Source: Candidatus Altarchaeota archaeon (GTDB taxonomy: Archaea; Altiarchaeota; Altiarchaeia; IMC4; QMZM01). From it: 27,642 nt of DNA. Made by a program: the position numbers and the translations under genes. The DNA is taken from the NCBI GenBank assembly GCA_016931955.1, contig JAFGDV010000013.1, positions 1 to 27,642 of the forward strand. Reading direction: 5' to 3'. The stretch's first letter is position 1; each line of letters opens with the position of its first letter. This document shows, in pieces, positions 23,046 to 27,642 of this stretch. The notes under the pieces were generated by a model. The model ran no database searches and was not told the DNA's origin. It saw only the letters and a list, made by a program, of their open reading frames with translations.

Positions 23046-23573
23046 TTACTTACAGAATGCGAAGGCCCAGTCTCCGCAGCCTTGTTTGCCGCTTGGGACT
23101 GATGGGTTGCATTCTACGGGCTGACACCACCCCTGTGAGCCAATCATACAGCCTTCGCTGCAGTTTCCGTCCGCGCAGGGCGGCTGAAGCTCTCCCCCAC
23201 AGGGCTGACATAATCCCAGGGTTCCTACCACGTAGCCTTCCATGCAGCCGAAATCACAAGAAACCTGAAAGACGCCTCCACAGAGGGTTGTAGTGGTTGA
23301 GGTGGTTGTGGTCGTCGTAGTTGTAGTGGTCGTCGTGGTTGTAGTGGTCGTTGTCGTAGTCGAAGTGGTCGTAGTCGAAGTGGTTGTCGTAGTTGTGGTC
23401 GTAGTGGTCACGAATACTACAATGGATACTGCACTTATCGTCAGCATACCCAGTAACACTATTGTTATGAAAATGACAACTGTCGTTGACGTGTTCTTTC
23501 CCTTCTCTGGTTCCTCTTCTTCGTCGAAGAGCGTGCTCCTCTTCTCCCTAAAATTAAAGGACTGCAGACCCAT
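23046..23573 (-). CDS. Membrane-anchored Thr-rich stalk with a Cys-rich outer domain
   Basis: The protein is 175 aa from ATG 23573 ('MGLQSFNFREKRSTLFDEEEEPEKGKN'); a longer frame to 23666 is less likely. An acidic cytoplasmic N terminus is followed by a membrane segment ('TVVIFITIVLLGMLTISAVSIVVFV', about 30-55). About 40 residues of almost pure Thr with single Ser follow (nucleotides about 23293-23412), and then a Cys-rich domain with two similar units ('CGGVFQVSCDFGCMEGYVVG', then 'CGGELQPPCADGNCSEGCMIG'). The Thr stalk is probably O-glycosylated and holds the disulfide-rich head above the S-layer. It points toward, and ends 4 bases from, the lipoprotein gene. Confidence 0.72.
   Translation of the reverse strand: MGLQSFNFREKRSTLFDEEEEPEKGKNTSTTVVIFITIVLLGMLTISAVSIVVFVTTTTTTTTTTSTTTTSTTTTTTTTTTTTTTTTTTTTSTTTTLCGGVFQVSCDFGCMEGYVVGTLGLCQPCGGELQPPCADGNCSEGCMIGSQGWCQPVECNPSVPSGKQGCGDWAFAFCK
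23293..23412 (-). repeat. Thr-codon tract (GTN on plus strand)
   Basis: About 40 consecutive Thr or Ser codons use ACC, ACT, ACA and ACG mixed without a fixed period, with TCG or TCA inserts. The mixture shows selection for the amino acid rather than recent slippage of one trinucleotide. Confidence 0.85.
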
Positions 23574-23740
23574 ATTATGTTTAAGTATGGTTTTCCACGG
23601 ATAAAAACAGCCCCAATAAGCCGCCTTAGATCCCATCAAGACTTGTTTTGTGTTTTTGGAGGGCATGAATCCTTAGAAAAGTTCAGAAAATATGCTATTT
23701 ATTGGATTGTTTCCATAGTTTAACAGTAGGAGGTGCTTTC

Positions 23741-24196
23741 ATGGTCGGCCACTTAGGGCATATATTAGGGGGCGTGCTTGTATTAGCATTCTGTGCCTGG
23801 CTTCTGACGCTTGTTGGAGTATGGGATTTCATCCAGATCATAGCCGTTCTATTGATTCTCTTTGTCTTATCGTGCGCTGTTTATTATATCAAAACAGAGG
23901 CTGACATAATAAAAAGGCGCGAAGAAGATAAAAGAAAACGCGAGGAACAGGAGAAGAAACAGAAGGGAGAGAAAGAGAGACAGGAGAAGGAACGGCAGGA
24001 GCGGTTGGAGAAGGAAACCGACATCGCATTGGGTCAGGTGAAAAAATTGAGGGACGTGGACCTCTATGGTCTCACAGAGGAGCAGAGGAAGTATCTCATA
24101 AATGAATGGAAGAAACAGATTCGCACTTACCTCCAGCGGGGCTGGACGTGGGAGAAGACCGTAGAACAAGTATGCAAAGGAGTACCTCCAGTCTAA
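23741..24196 (+). CDS. Two-helix membrane protein with a charged coiled coil
   Basis: The protein is 151 aa from ATG 23741, preceded by a strong Shine-Dalgarno (GGAGGTG, 23729-23735); an in-frame TTG at 23702 is rejected. Two membrane helices ('LGGVLVLAFCAWLLTLVGVW', 'IIAVLLILFVLSCAVYYI') lead to a highly charged helix (residues about 55-95, alternating K, R and E). A small C-terminal domain follows ('LYGLTEEQRKYLINEWKKQIRTYLQRGWTWEKTVEQVCKG'). The charged region is cytoplasmic if the N terminus is inside. No family is recognised. A run of ten T bases at 24220-24229 probably ends its transcript. Confidence 0.65.
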   Translation: MVGHLGHILGGVLVLAFCAWLLTLVGVWDFIQIIAVLLILFVLSCAVYYIKTEADIIKRREEDKRKREEQEKKQKGEKERQEKERQERLEKETDIALGQVKKLRDVDLYGLTEEQRKYLINEWKKQIRTYLQRGWTWEKTVEQVCKGVPPV

Positions 24197-24747
24197 TGGT
24201 GGTTGAAGTGACTGAATCCTTTTTTTTTTCTTGCGAACTTGGGGTATTCTCTTAAGAAGCGTTTTGGTTATGGCGGATTTCAGATAATTAGATCTGGGTC
24301 TATTGGCGGCTTTGCAGGTTTTTTGATTTTTTTGTTAGTCATCGTGGTAAGTAGTCTGTTTATAATGATTTTTCCCTTTTTCAGGGCTGTTGGCTTTATT
24401 TTTTTTCCGCTCATTATTTTATGTGCTTTTTTAAGTGGTCTTTTTTCAAGTCATTCTCTAAGCCGCAGCATTCGCTCCCCAAGTTTGTTTAATCATCTAA
24501 CAGCAGCTATTGTAAGCGCTGTGTTTTTTTTCATTAGATCATGCTCTCTGTGTTTATCTGTTTATGTTTTCTTCCTCTGCATTATTCCTTACTTTCATAT
24601 CTTCCTTCGTATTTACTTTGATTCCCAGTTTCTTGGGCGGACTGATAGGTGGAATTCTTTCAAAGAAAAAAAAGAGGGGATAAATAGTCTCAAAAAAAAC
24701 TGCCTTTTTATCTGGTTGTCTCCATTAGATAAATTGAGGTGTTTCGT
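24197..24747. other. T-rich stretch with an uncertain membrane-type reading frame
   Basis: Here the plus strand is strongly T-rich, with several runs of seven to ten T. A frame from TTG 24239 stays open to 24880 and reads as Phe/Leu/Ile-rich segments ('FAGFLIFLLVIVVSSLFIMIFPFF', 'LTAAIVSAVFFFI', 'VYVFFLCIIPYFHIFL'). T-rich DNA gives such sequence by chance, there is no good start or Shine-Dalgarno, and the last 45 codons overlap the SecD-like gene in another frame. It may be a degenerate membrane gene or a spacer. GATAAATAG (about 24677-24685) could be a TATA box for the next gene. Confidence 0.3.
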
Positions 24748-25758
24748 GTGCGAGGTTTTGTGTTTTTGTTTGTTGTTTTGTTTTTGTTTTCGTGTTGTGT
24801 TGAGGAGCGGGTGGATTCTCCGATCACTTGTTGTAGCGGTGGTGGATTTGAGGTTGTTTTGGGTTTTGATGAGCCAGTAACCGGTTCGGAATTGACGACG
24901 TATGAGGGCATATTAGGGGATCGGTTAGGTTATATTGGGTTTGAGAGATACTATCTGGTTTCTCAGGGAAACCGGAGTATTCTGGTTCAGGTCTGCAGTG
25001 TCTCATCTGAGGATTTAGACAGAGTTCTGAAGCCGGGTAGGTTTGAAGCCAGGATAGACGGAGAACTCGCGATACTGGGTTCTGAGGTAAGCGCCGACTT
25101 GGGTCCGCAGGGAAGCGCTATTAGCGGCAGTGGATCTTATTATAGTTGGTACGTCTCCCTCAGATTAGATTATGACGGTGGTCAACGCTTCTGTGAGATT
25201 GGGGGGGATAAGAAGGGCAGGCCCATTGACATGTTCCTCGACCGTCCGGAGAACACGATACTTGTCGTGGATAAGGTCACATACACTATTCTCGGTGAAC
25301 TCACTGAAGATAAAGACGATCCATCCTATGATTCCTATGTCCAAATTGTTGAAAACCGTTCACTGATACCCCTTCTGGTGATAGAAAACAACACATTTGA
25401 CCTTGAGCGGCTTTCAGCATTAAAAGACTATAAGAAAGCGATCTTAGCCGGCGACGAAGAGCATATACCTGAGGCTGTCAGAGAGAAACTTGAGGGACAC
25501 GGCTTTACTACTGTGAGGAAGCCTCGAGAAGGTAAAGACTATGAGGAATGGGTTCTGGATTTGGTGGGTCTAAGGTCGTCTCCACGGCTTAGATGTGATC
25601 CCTGCACTCAATGCAAGTATGCTGCTCAGATCGCCGGCAGCGCCTTTACCTTAGAAGGAGCTAAACAGGATAGGGATGAGATCATGTCTCTTTTGGGGTT
25701 CGGTATGTTGCCTGCCAACTTGGGGATAGAATCTAAGACAACGATTCCGGCATGCTAG
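24748..25758 (+). CDS. SecD-like extracytoplasmic-domain lipoprotein without membrane channel
   Basis: The protein is 336 aa from GTG 24748, six bases after Shine-Dalgarno GAGGTG (24736-24741). The signal ends in 'VLFLFSCC', a plausible but atypical lipobox. The body resembles the first periplasmic domain of archaeal SecD in order: 'LTTYEGILGDRLGYIGFERYYLVSQGNRSILVQVC', then 'LKPGRFEARIDGELAILGSEV', 'FLDRPENTILVVD', 'YKKAILAGDEEHIPEAVREKLEGHGF', and finally 'FTLEGAKQDRDEIMSLLGFGMLPANLGIESKTTIPAC'. That last block is the stretch just before SecD's second membrane helix. It stops exactly there, so all channel helices are missing. Extra cysteines ('RCDPCTQCKYA') are unusual. The SecD relation is my reading from remembered family patterns. 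Confidence 0.6.
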   Translation: MRGFVFLFVVLFLFSCCVEERVDSPITCCSGGGFEVVLGFDEPVTGSELTTYEGILGDRLGYIGFERYYLVSQGNRSILVQVCSVSSEDLDRVLKPGRFEARIDGELAILGSEVSADLGPQGSAISGSGSYYSWYVSLRLDYDGGQRFCEIGGDKKGRPIDMFLDRPENTILVVDKVTYTILGELTEDKDDPSYDSYVQIVENRSLIPLLVIENNTFDLERLSALKDYKKAILAGDEEHIPEAVREKLEGHGFTTVRKPREGKDYEEWVLDLVGLRSSPRLRCDPCTQCKYAAQIAGSAFTLEGAKQDRDEIMSLLGFGMLPANLGIESKTTIPAC

Positions 25759-25762
25759 GATG

Positions 25763-25774
25763 TAGTGCCTAACT
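25763..25774 (+). repeat. Direct repeat, left flank of the toxin-antitoxin pair
   Basis: TAGTGCCTAACT, five bases after the SecD-like stop, recurs at 26348-26359. AGG three bases before the core is also shared. A 12-base match alone is expected by chance in a window this size; its tight placement around the module is the reason to list it. Confidence 0.45.
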
Positions 25775-25853
25775 GAGATGCCGCCATATTGAGGAAGGCG
25801 TAGTTGATAATATTTATGTCTTAAACTGATAATTATCTATTGAGGGAGAAAAA

Positions 25854-26015
25854 ATGGCTGAGATGATACATATCTCAAAGAAGGAATATGAGGAGATGAA
25901 GGCTACAATAGAGACCCTCCAAGATCAGGAGGTTTTGAAGCAGATTGCTATGAGTGAAAAAGAGATCCTTGAAGGGAAAACCCACAGATGGAAGGATGTG
26001 AGGGATAAAATCTAG
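25854..26015 (+). CDS. RelB-like antitoxin
   Basis: The 53-aa protein 'MAEMIHISKKEYEEMKATIETLQDQEVLKQIAMSEKEILEGKTHRWKDVRDKI' fits the short RelB/Phd-like antitoxins of archaea: the strand 'IHISKKEYEEMKATIETL', then 'QIAMSEKEILEGK...W.DV' as the toxin-wrapping helix. Shine-Dalgarno GAGGGAG (about 25842-25848) precedes ATG 25854, and AATATTTATG upstream may be the TATA. The stop TAG at 26013-26015 is shared base for base with the stop of the toxin gene on the other strand (CTAG). The antitoxin is thus convergent with its toxin rather than upstream in the same operon. Confidence 0.75.
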   Translation: MAEMIHISKKEYEEMKATIETLQDQEVLKQIAMSEKEILEGKTHRWKDVRDKI

Positions 26016-26293
26016 TATTCCTTTTCGGCTTCTTTCTTGCTTTTCAGGGCTACCAGATGCAGCAGATTTTTTGCTTTGTCTTCTAAGAACCACAGCCTCC
26101 AACTGCCAATCCTCTGCTGGAGGAATGGGTGGAGTCTTCCCTTGAGTCGTTTTTCTATCACCTTCGGGGGTTCGATGTCGAGCTCTGATATCTTGTATTC
26201 TATGTCGCCCAGTTTTTTCTTGATTCTTTCTCTGTCCGTTCCGCTCAGAGTCAATAATTTCTTTAGGATATGGTCTGGTATCTCAAGTTCCAT
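26012..26293 (-). CDS. RelE/ParE-superfamily toxin
   Basis: The 93-aa protein begins 'MELEIPDHILKKLLTLSGTDRERIKKKLGDI' and ends with the RelE core: 'KRLKGRLHPFLQQRIGSWRLWFLEDKAKNLLHLVALKSKKEAEKEY', in which R61, W65 and the C-terminal HLVALKSKKE are typical of the mRNA-interferase or ParE-like fold. RelE toxins cut ribosome-bound mRNA; ParE relatives act on gyrase. Start ATG 26293 is preceded by an AT-rich promoter (TATAGTATT at about 26296-26304). The gene ends inside the antitoxin's stop codon on the opposite strand, so the pair is tail to tail. Confidence 0.82.
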   Translation of the reverse strand: MELEIPDHILKKLLTLSGTDRERIKKKLGDIEYKISELDIEPPKVIEKRLKGRLHPFLQQRIGSWRLWFLEDKAKNLLHLVALKSKKEAEKEY

Positions 26294-26347
26294 TGTTAAT
26301 ACTATAGCATACGCTCATAAAATTCTGGATGGATTTTTGCGAGGCCA

Positions 26348-26359
26348 TAGTGCCTAACT
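26348..26359 (+). repeat. Direct repeat, right flank of the toxin-antitoxin pair
   Basis: Second copy of TAGTGCCTAACT, between the toxin start region and the end of the winged-helix gene. The two copies enclose about 585 bases. Confidence 0.45.
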
Positions 26360-26376
26360 TTTTAACTGCGGAACCT

Positions 26377-26709
26377 TCAGGCAGGAACGGTCTTATCCTG
26401 CTTTTCCAGCTCTTTCTTGATGAAGTAGTCGGAGATCCTGACGTCAACCTTTACCAATTCCTGGACAAGAGGGTTTTTCTCGTCAAGGCGGTATAGTCTG
26501 GCGTTGGCTATCGTCCGGGTCTGCTCTACAATACCTGTTTCCAAGAGCCCTGGAAATATCCTATGCAGGGTGGACCATGAAACTCCTGAGTTCTTGGAGA
26601 TGTCTGATAGTGTGTAGTCATACAAGCCTCTTTCAGCTAACAGAAAGTCTATGACTTTGATCGTCGGCGAGTCCCCGAAGACCCTCTTGAAAGCGGATTT
26701 TTCCTCCAT
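26377..26709 (-). CDS. Winged-helix transcriptional regulator
   Basis: The 110-aa protein 'FKRVFGDSPTIKVIDFLLAERGLYDYTLSDISKNSGVSWSTLHRIFPGLLETGIVEQTRTIANARLYRLDEKNPLVQEL' is a single winged helix of a type abundant in archaea, followed by a charged helix. The recognition helix is 'GVSWSTLHRIFPGL'. The target is unknown. A TATA box (ATTTAAATAC on the minus strand, about 26731-26741) lies about 26 bases before ATG 26709, so it is probably leaderless and transcribed alone. It sits beside the RelB/RelE-type pair but is separated from it by the direct repeat. Confidence 0.85.
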   Translation of the reverse strand: MEEKSAFKRVFGDSPTIKVIDFLLAERGLYDYTLSDISKNSGVSWSTLHRIFPGLLETGIVEQTRTIANARLYRLDEKNPLVQELVKVDVRISDYFIKKELEKQDKTVPA

Positions 26710-26781
26710 CGTTAATTATTATTATTCATAGTATTTAAATTTAATTATTTGAATTAAATTTTTGGTATACTACACATATGG

Positions 26782-26788
26782 ATATAAA
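26782..26788 (+). promoter_or_regulatory. TATA box of the TAG-interrupted winged-helix gene
   Basis: ATATAAA lies 25 bases before ATG 26810, the leaderless spacing found at many genes here. A second AT-rich box (CTATATAT, 26798-26805) is too close to serve this ATG. Confidence 0.45.
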
Positions 26789-26809
26789 CGCCCGACTCTA
26801 TATATTTTT

Positions 26810-27046
26810 ATGGATAAGCTTAAAGTTCACATACTCAGAAGGCTGCACAGGCACACCTACGTCGGCAGACGGCATATGGCAATAACGGACCTGATGTAGG
26901 GTTTGCCCAGAGAGGAAAGAGTTCTCAGAGATATAAAGCAGGTAGCCAAGGAACTGATAAATGAGGGCTATCTACTACCCCAACACACCGACAGAGTATC
27001 CATCAACCCAAGAATGCTCAAGGAGATCAGAGAAATCGCCAGTTAA
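26810..27046 (+). pseudogene. Small winged-helix protein gene interrupted by an in-frame TAG
   Basis: From ATG 26810 the frame encodes 'MDKLKVHILRRLHRHTYVGRRHMAITDLM', then TAG at 26897-26899. It continues in the same frame with 'GLPREERVLRDIKQVAKELINEGYLLPQHTDRVSINPRMLKEIREIAS' to TAA at 27044. Both halves form one compact winged-helix domain (helix bundle, recognition-type helix, and 'VSINPRML' wing). In archaeal relatives the position before 'G.P' is usually Lys, as I recall, one base from TAG. The likely readings are a nonsense mutation, a sequencing error, or UAG read as pyrrolysine. Confidence 0.6.
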
Positions 27047-27048
27047 AG

Positions 27049-27070
27049 TATAGCCCCGCCAGGATCGAAA
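27049..27070 (-). repeat. Second copy of the tRNA-Gln 3' end
   Basis: The 17 bases 27049-27065 are identical to 27170-27186, which span the 3' end of tRNA-Gln and two bases beyond. The match continues loosely into the T-loop (TTCG). There is no D-arm or anticodon arm, so it is not a tRNA gene. The offset between copies is 121 bases. Confidence 0.8.
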
Positions 27071-27171
27071 TAAGGGCATCTTATACCCTTATCAACCCTA
27101 AGAATTCGCCACAGGCGAATTCCTTTTTCTTTTGGGATGATAGACCTTTTCTTTCGCAAAGAAAAGGGCTA
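27066..27171 (-). repeat. Three-hairpin module 1 (after tRNA-Gln)
   Basis: Hairpin A has arms CCTTTTCTTT (27145-27154) and AAAGAAAAGG (27158-27167). TTTGGGATGATAG (about 27131-27143) follows. Hairpin B has arms GAATTCGCC (27102-27110) and GGCGAATTC (27114-27122) with a T-rich tail on the plus strand. Then comes CAACCC (27093-27098), and hairpin C has arms ATAAGGG (27070-27076) and CCCTTAT (27086-27092). The same order recurs in module 3. Confidence 0.8.
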
Positions 27172-27244
27172 TAGCCCCGCCAGGATTCGAACCTGGGTCT
27201 CCGGGTCCAAAGCCCGACAGGATTGGCCACTACCCTACGGGGCT
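27172..27244 (-). tRNA. tRNA-Gln (anticodon TTG)
   Basis: This is a 73-nt cloverleaf. The acceptor AGCCCCG pairs with CGGGGCT, with A discriminator. The D arm has GGG/CCT, and the anticodon arm TCGGG-CTTTGGA-CCCGG gives TTG. The T arm is CCAGG-TTCGAAT-CCTGG. There is no intron and no encoded CCA, as in many archaea. It decodes CAA and CAG. Its 3' end is copied 121 bases downstream (27049-27065). Confidence 0.95.
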
Positions 27245-27341
27245 ACGTAGAAGGGATAAATTCCTCTTGAGTCGAATTTGCCATAAGGTGAATTCCTTTT
27301 TCTTTCGCCAGCGTTTCTTTTTCCTAAAAAGAAAGGCTGAA
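27245..27341 (-). repeat. Three-hairpin module 2, degraded (between the Gly 3' copy and tRNA-Gln)
   Basis: Hairpin A remains (TTTCTTTTT 27314-27322 and AAAAAGAAA 27326-27334). Hairpin B has two mismatches (GAATTTGCC 27274-27282 and GGTGAATTC 27287-27295). The GATGATAG linker and hairpin C are lost or changed. It is clearly derived from the same unit as modules 1 and 3. Confidence 0.65.
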
Positions 27342-27368
27342 GGCTATTTATGCGCCCGCCAGGATGAA
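27342..27368 (-). repeat. Second copy of the tRNA-Gly 3' end
   Basis: Positions 27342-27364 match 27483-27505 with one mismatch. The match covers the T-arm 3' half, acceptor 3' strand, discriminator and about nine bases beyond the tRNA. The offset is 141 bases. No other tRNA arms are present. Confidence 0.8.
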
Positions 27369-27491
27369 CATAAGGGCGCCTCCCCCGCCCTTATCAACCC
27401 ATCCGAGCCGTCGAATCCGCCTTGTGGCGGATTCTTTTTTTTTCTTTGGGATGATAGCACTTTCTTTTTCTTAAAAAGAAAGGGCTATTTA
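27369..27491 (-). repeat. Three-hairpin module 3 (after tRNA-Gly)
   Basis: Hairpin A has arms CTTTCTTTTT (27460-27469) and AAAAAGAAAG (27473-27482). The linker TTTGGGATGATAG (27445-27457) is identical to module 1. Hairpin B has arms GAATCCGCC (27413-27421) and GGCGGATTC (27426-27434) followed on the plus strand by nine T. CAACCC (27395-27400) comes next, and hairpin C has arms ATAAGGGCG (27370-27378) and CGCCCTTAT (27386-27394). Arm sequences differ from module 1 but keep pairing. Confidence 0.85.
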
Positions 27492-27564
27492 TGCGCCCGC
27501 CGGGATTTGAACCCGGGTAATCAGCTTGGAAGGCTGAGGTCCTACCAGACTAGACTACGGACGC
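27492..27564 (-). tRNA. tRNA-Gly (anticodon TCC)
   Basis: This is a 73-nt cloverleaf. The acceptor GCGTCCG pairs with CGGGCGC, with one G-U pair and A discriminator. The D arm has GTC/GAC, and the anticodon arm CAGC-CTTCCAA-GCTG gives TCC. The T arm is CCGGG-TTCAAAT-CCCGG. There is no intron and no CCA. It decodes GGA and GGG. Its 3' end is copied 141 bases downstream (27342-27364). Confidence 0.95.
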
Positions 27565-27642
27565 ATAAGTGTGAGAACCTACGATTCTCCCTTATCAACC
27601 CACCTCTCCCTTAAGATGAGCATCATCTAGGGTTTTGATGAA
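27565..27642 (-). repeat. Partial module 4 upstream of tRNA-Gly
   Basis: On the minus strand, GGGTTGATAAGGGAGAA and then TTCTCACACTTAT directly precede tRNA-Gly. This is the hairpin C part of the module, with new but still pairing arms. Further out, AGATGA (27614-27619) and TCATCT (27623-27628) form a small stem. No clear TATA box for the tRNA is seen, and the window ends here. Confidence 0.6.

Noticed and set aside
23293-23604. Plus-strand frame of Val-rich sequence opposite the Thr tract
   Set aside because: It is the antisense reading of Thr codons; the minus strand has a full protein with membrane helix and Cys-rich domain.
24700-24880. C-terminal part of the T-rich frame as a real protein
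   Set aside because: It overlaps the well-supported SecD-like gene in another frame and is only Phe/Leu/Cys-rich noise from T-rich DNA.
27049-27070. A third tRNA gene at the fragment matching tRNA-Gln (and likewise at 27342-27368 for Gly)
   Set aside because: Only the T-loop 3' half and acceptor 3' strand are present; no D arm or anticodon arm can be folded.
27102-27130. Hairpin B with T tract as a simple terminator for a plus-strand gene
   Set aside because: It could act so, but the same hairpin recurs in each module between tRNAs on the other strand where no plus-strand gene precedes it, so a module-specific role explains it better.
27049-27642. Repeats near the right end as a CRISPR array
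   Set aside because: Repeat units are hairpin modules of 100-140 bases alternating with tRNAs; there are no short regular repeats with unique spacers and no cas genes.

Overview
The window reads as a piece of an archaeal chromosome. Formylmethanofuran:tetrahydromethanopterin formyltransferase, a methanofuran-type tyrosine decarboxylase next to a HisA/HisF-related protein, an archaeal SMC, a NOG1-type GTPase, an Lrp/AsnC regulator and tRNA genes without an encoded CCA all point that way. The C1 enzymes suggest an anaerobic euryarchaeote-type lineage with a tetrahydromethanopterin-linked C1 pathway (methanogen, or an archaeal Wood-Ljungdahl lineage such as Altiarchaeota or Hadarchaeota). I cannot fix the taxon from this sequence. 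Many genes have a TATA-like box about 26 nt before the start codon and no leader. A block of genes from about 21.8 to 26 kb instead has clear Shine-Dalgarno motifs.

Layout: (1) 1-4.74 kb holds metabolism and transport: a four-CBS protein coupled to a CcdA-like membrane protein, a GcvH-like lipoyl carrier with a small unknown partner, Ftr, a PurE-like protein, and an AEC-family transporter. (2) 4.72-6.37 kb is an AbiEi/AbiEii module lying between two copies of the AEC gene's 3' end. (3) 6.4-7.25 kb holds a small membrane protein with a probable start-region frameshift and two degenerate SemiSWEET-type genes. (4) 7.25-9.57 kb has a thiamine-binding protein, a flavoprotein of the geranylgeranyl-reductase type and an LPG-synthase-type membrane protein. 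(5) 9.57-13.57 kb, minus strand, has an archaeal methylthiotransferase with NOG1, then MfnA with a HisA/HisF-related protein. An Lrp/AsnC regulator is divergent from the latter pair. (6) 14.1-18.5 kb has a small methyltransferase, SMC and a DUF5752-like protein. (7) 18.58-20.95 kb is a compact arsenic operon: arsR, thioredoxin-like protein, ArsP/DUF318 permease, arsM. (8) 21.0-25.76 kb is an envelope cluster: a membrane-anchored winged-helix regulator, a secreted coiled-coil protein, a tiny lipoprotein, a Thr-rich/Cys-rich surface protein, a TM/coiled-coil protein and a lipoprotein that looks like the extracytoplasmic domain of SecD without its channel. (9) 25.8-27.05 kb has a convergent RelB/RelE-type pair between short direct repeats, a winged-helix regulator, and a small winged-helix gene interrupted by an in-frame TAG. 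(10) 27.05-27.64 kb has tRNA-Gln(TTG) and tRNA-Gly(TCC) on the minus strand. Both sit in a chain of repeated three-hairpin modules, and each tRNA is followed downstream by a second copy of its own 3' end.

The most unusual items are the tRNA/three-hairpin modules, the AbiE island flanked by synonymously diverged copies of the AEC 3' end, the channel-less SecD-like lipoprotein in an undescribed surface cluster, the convergent toxin-antitoxin pair and the TAG-interrupted winged-helix gene. No CRISPR array, cas gene, integrase or transposase gene was seen.
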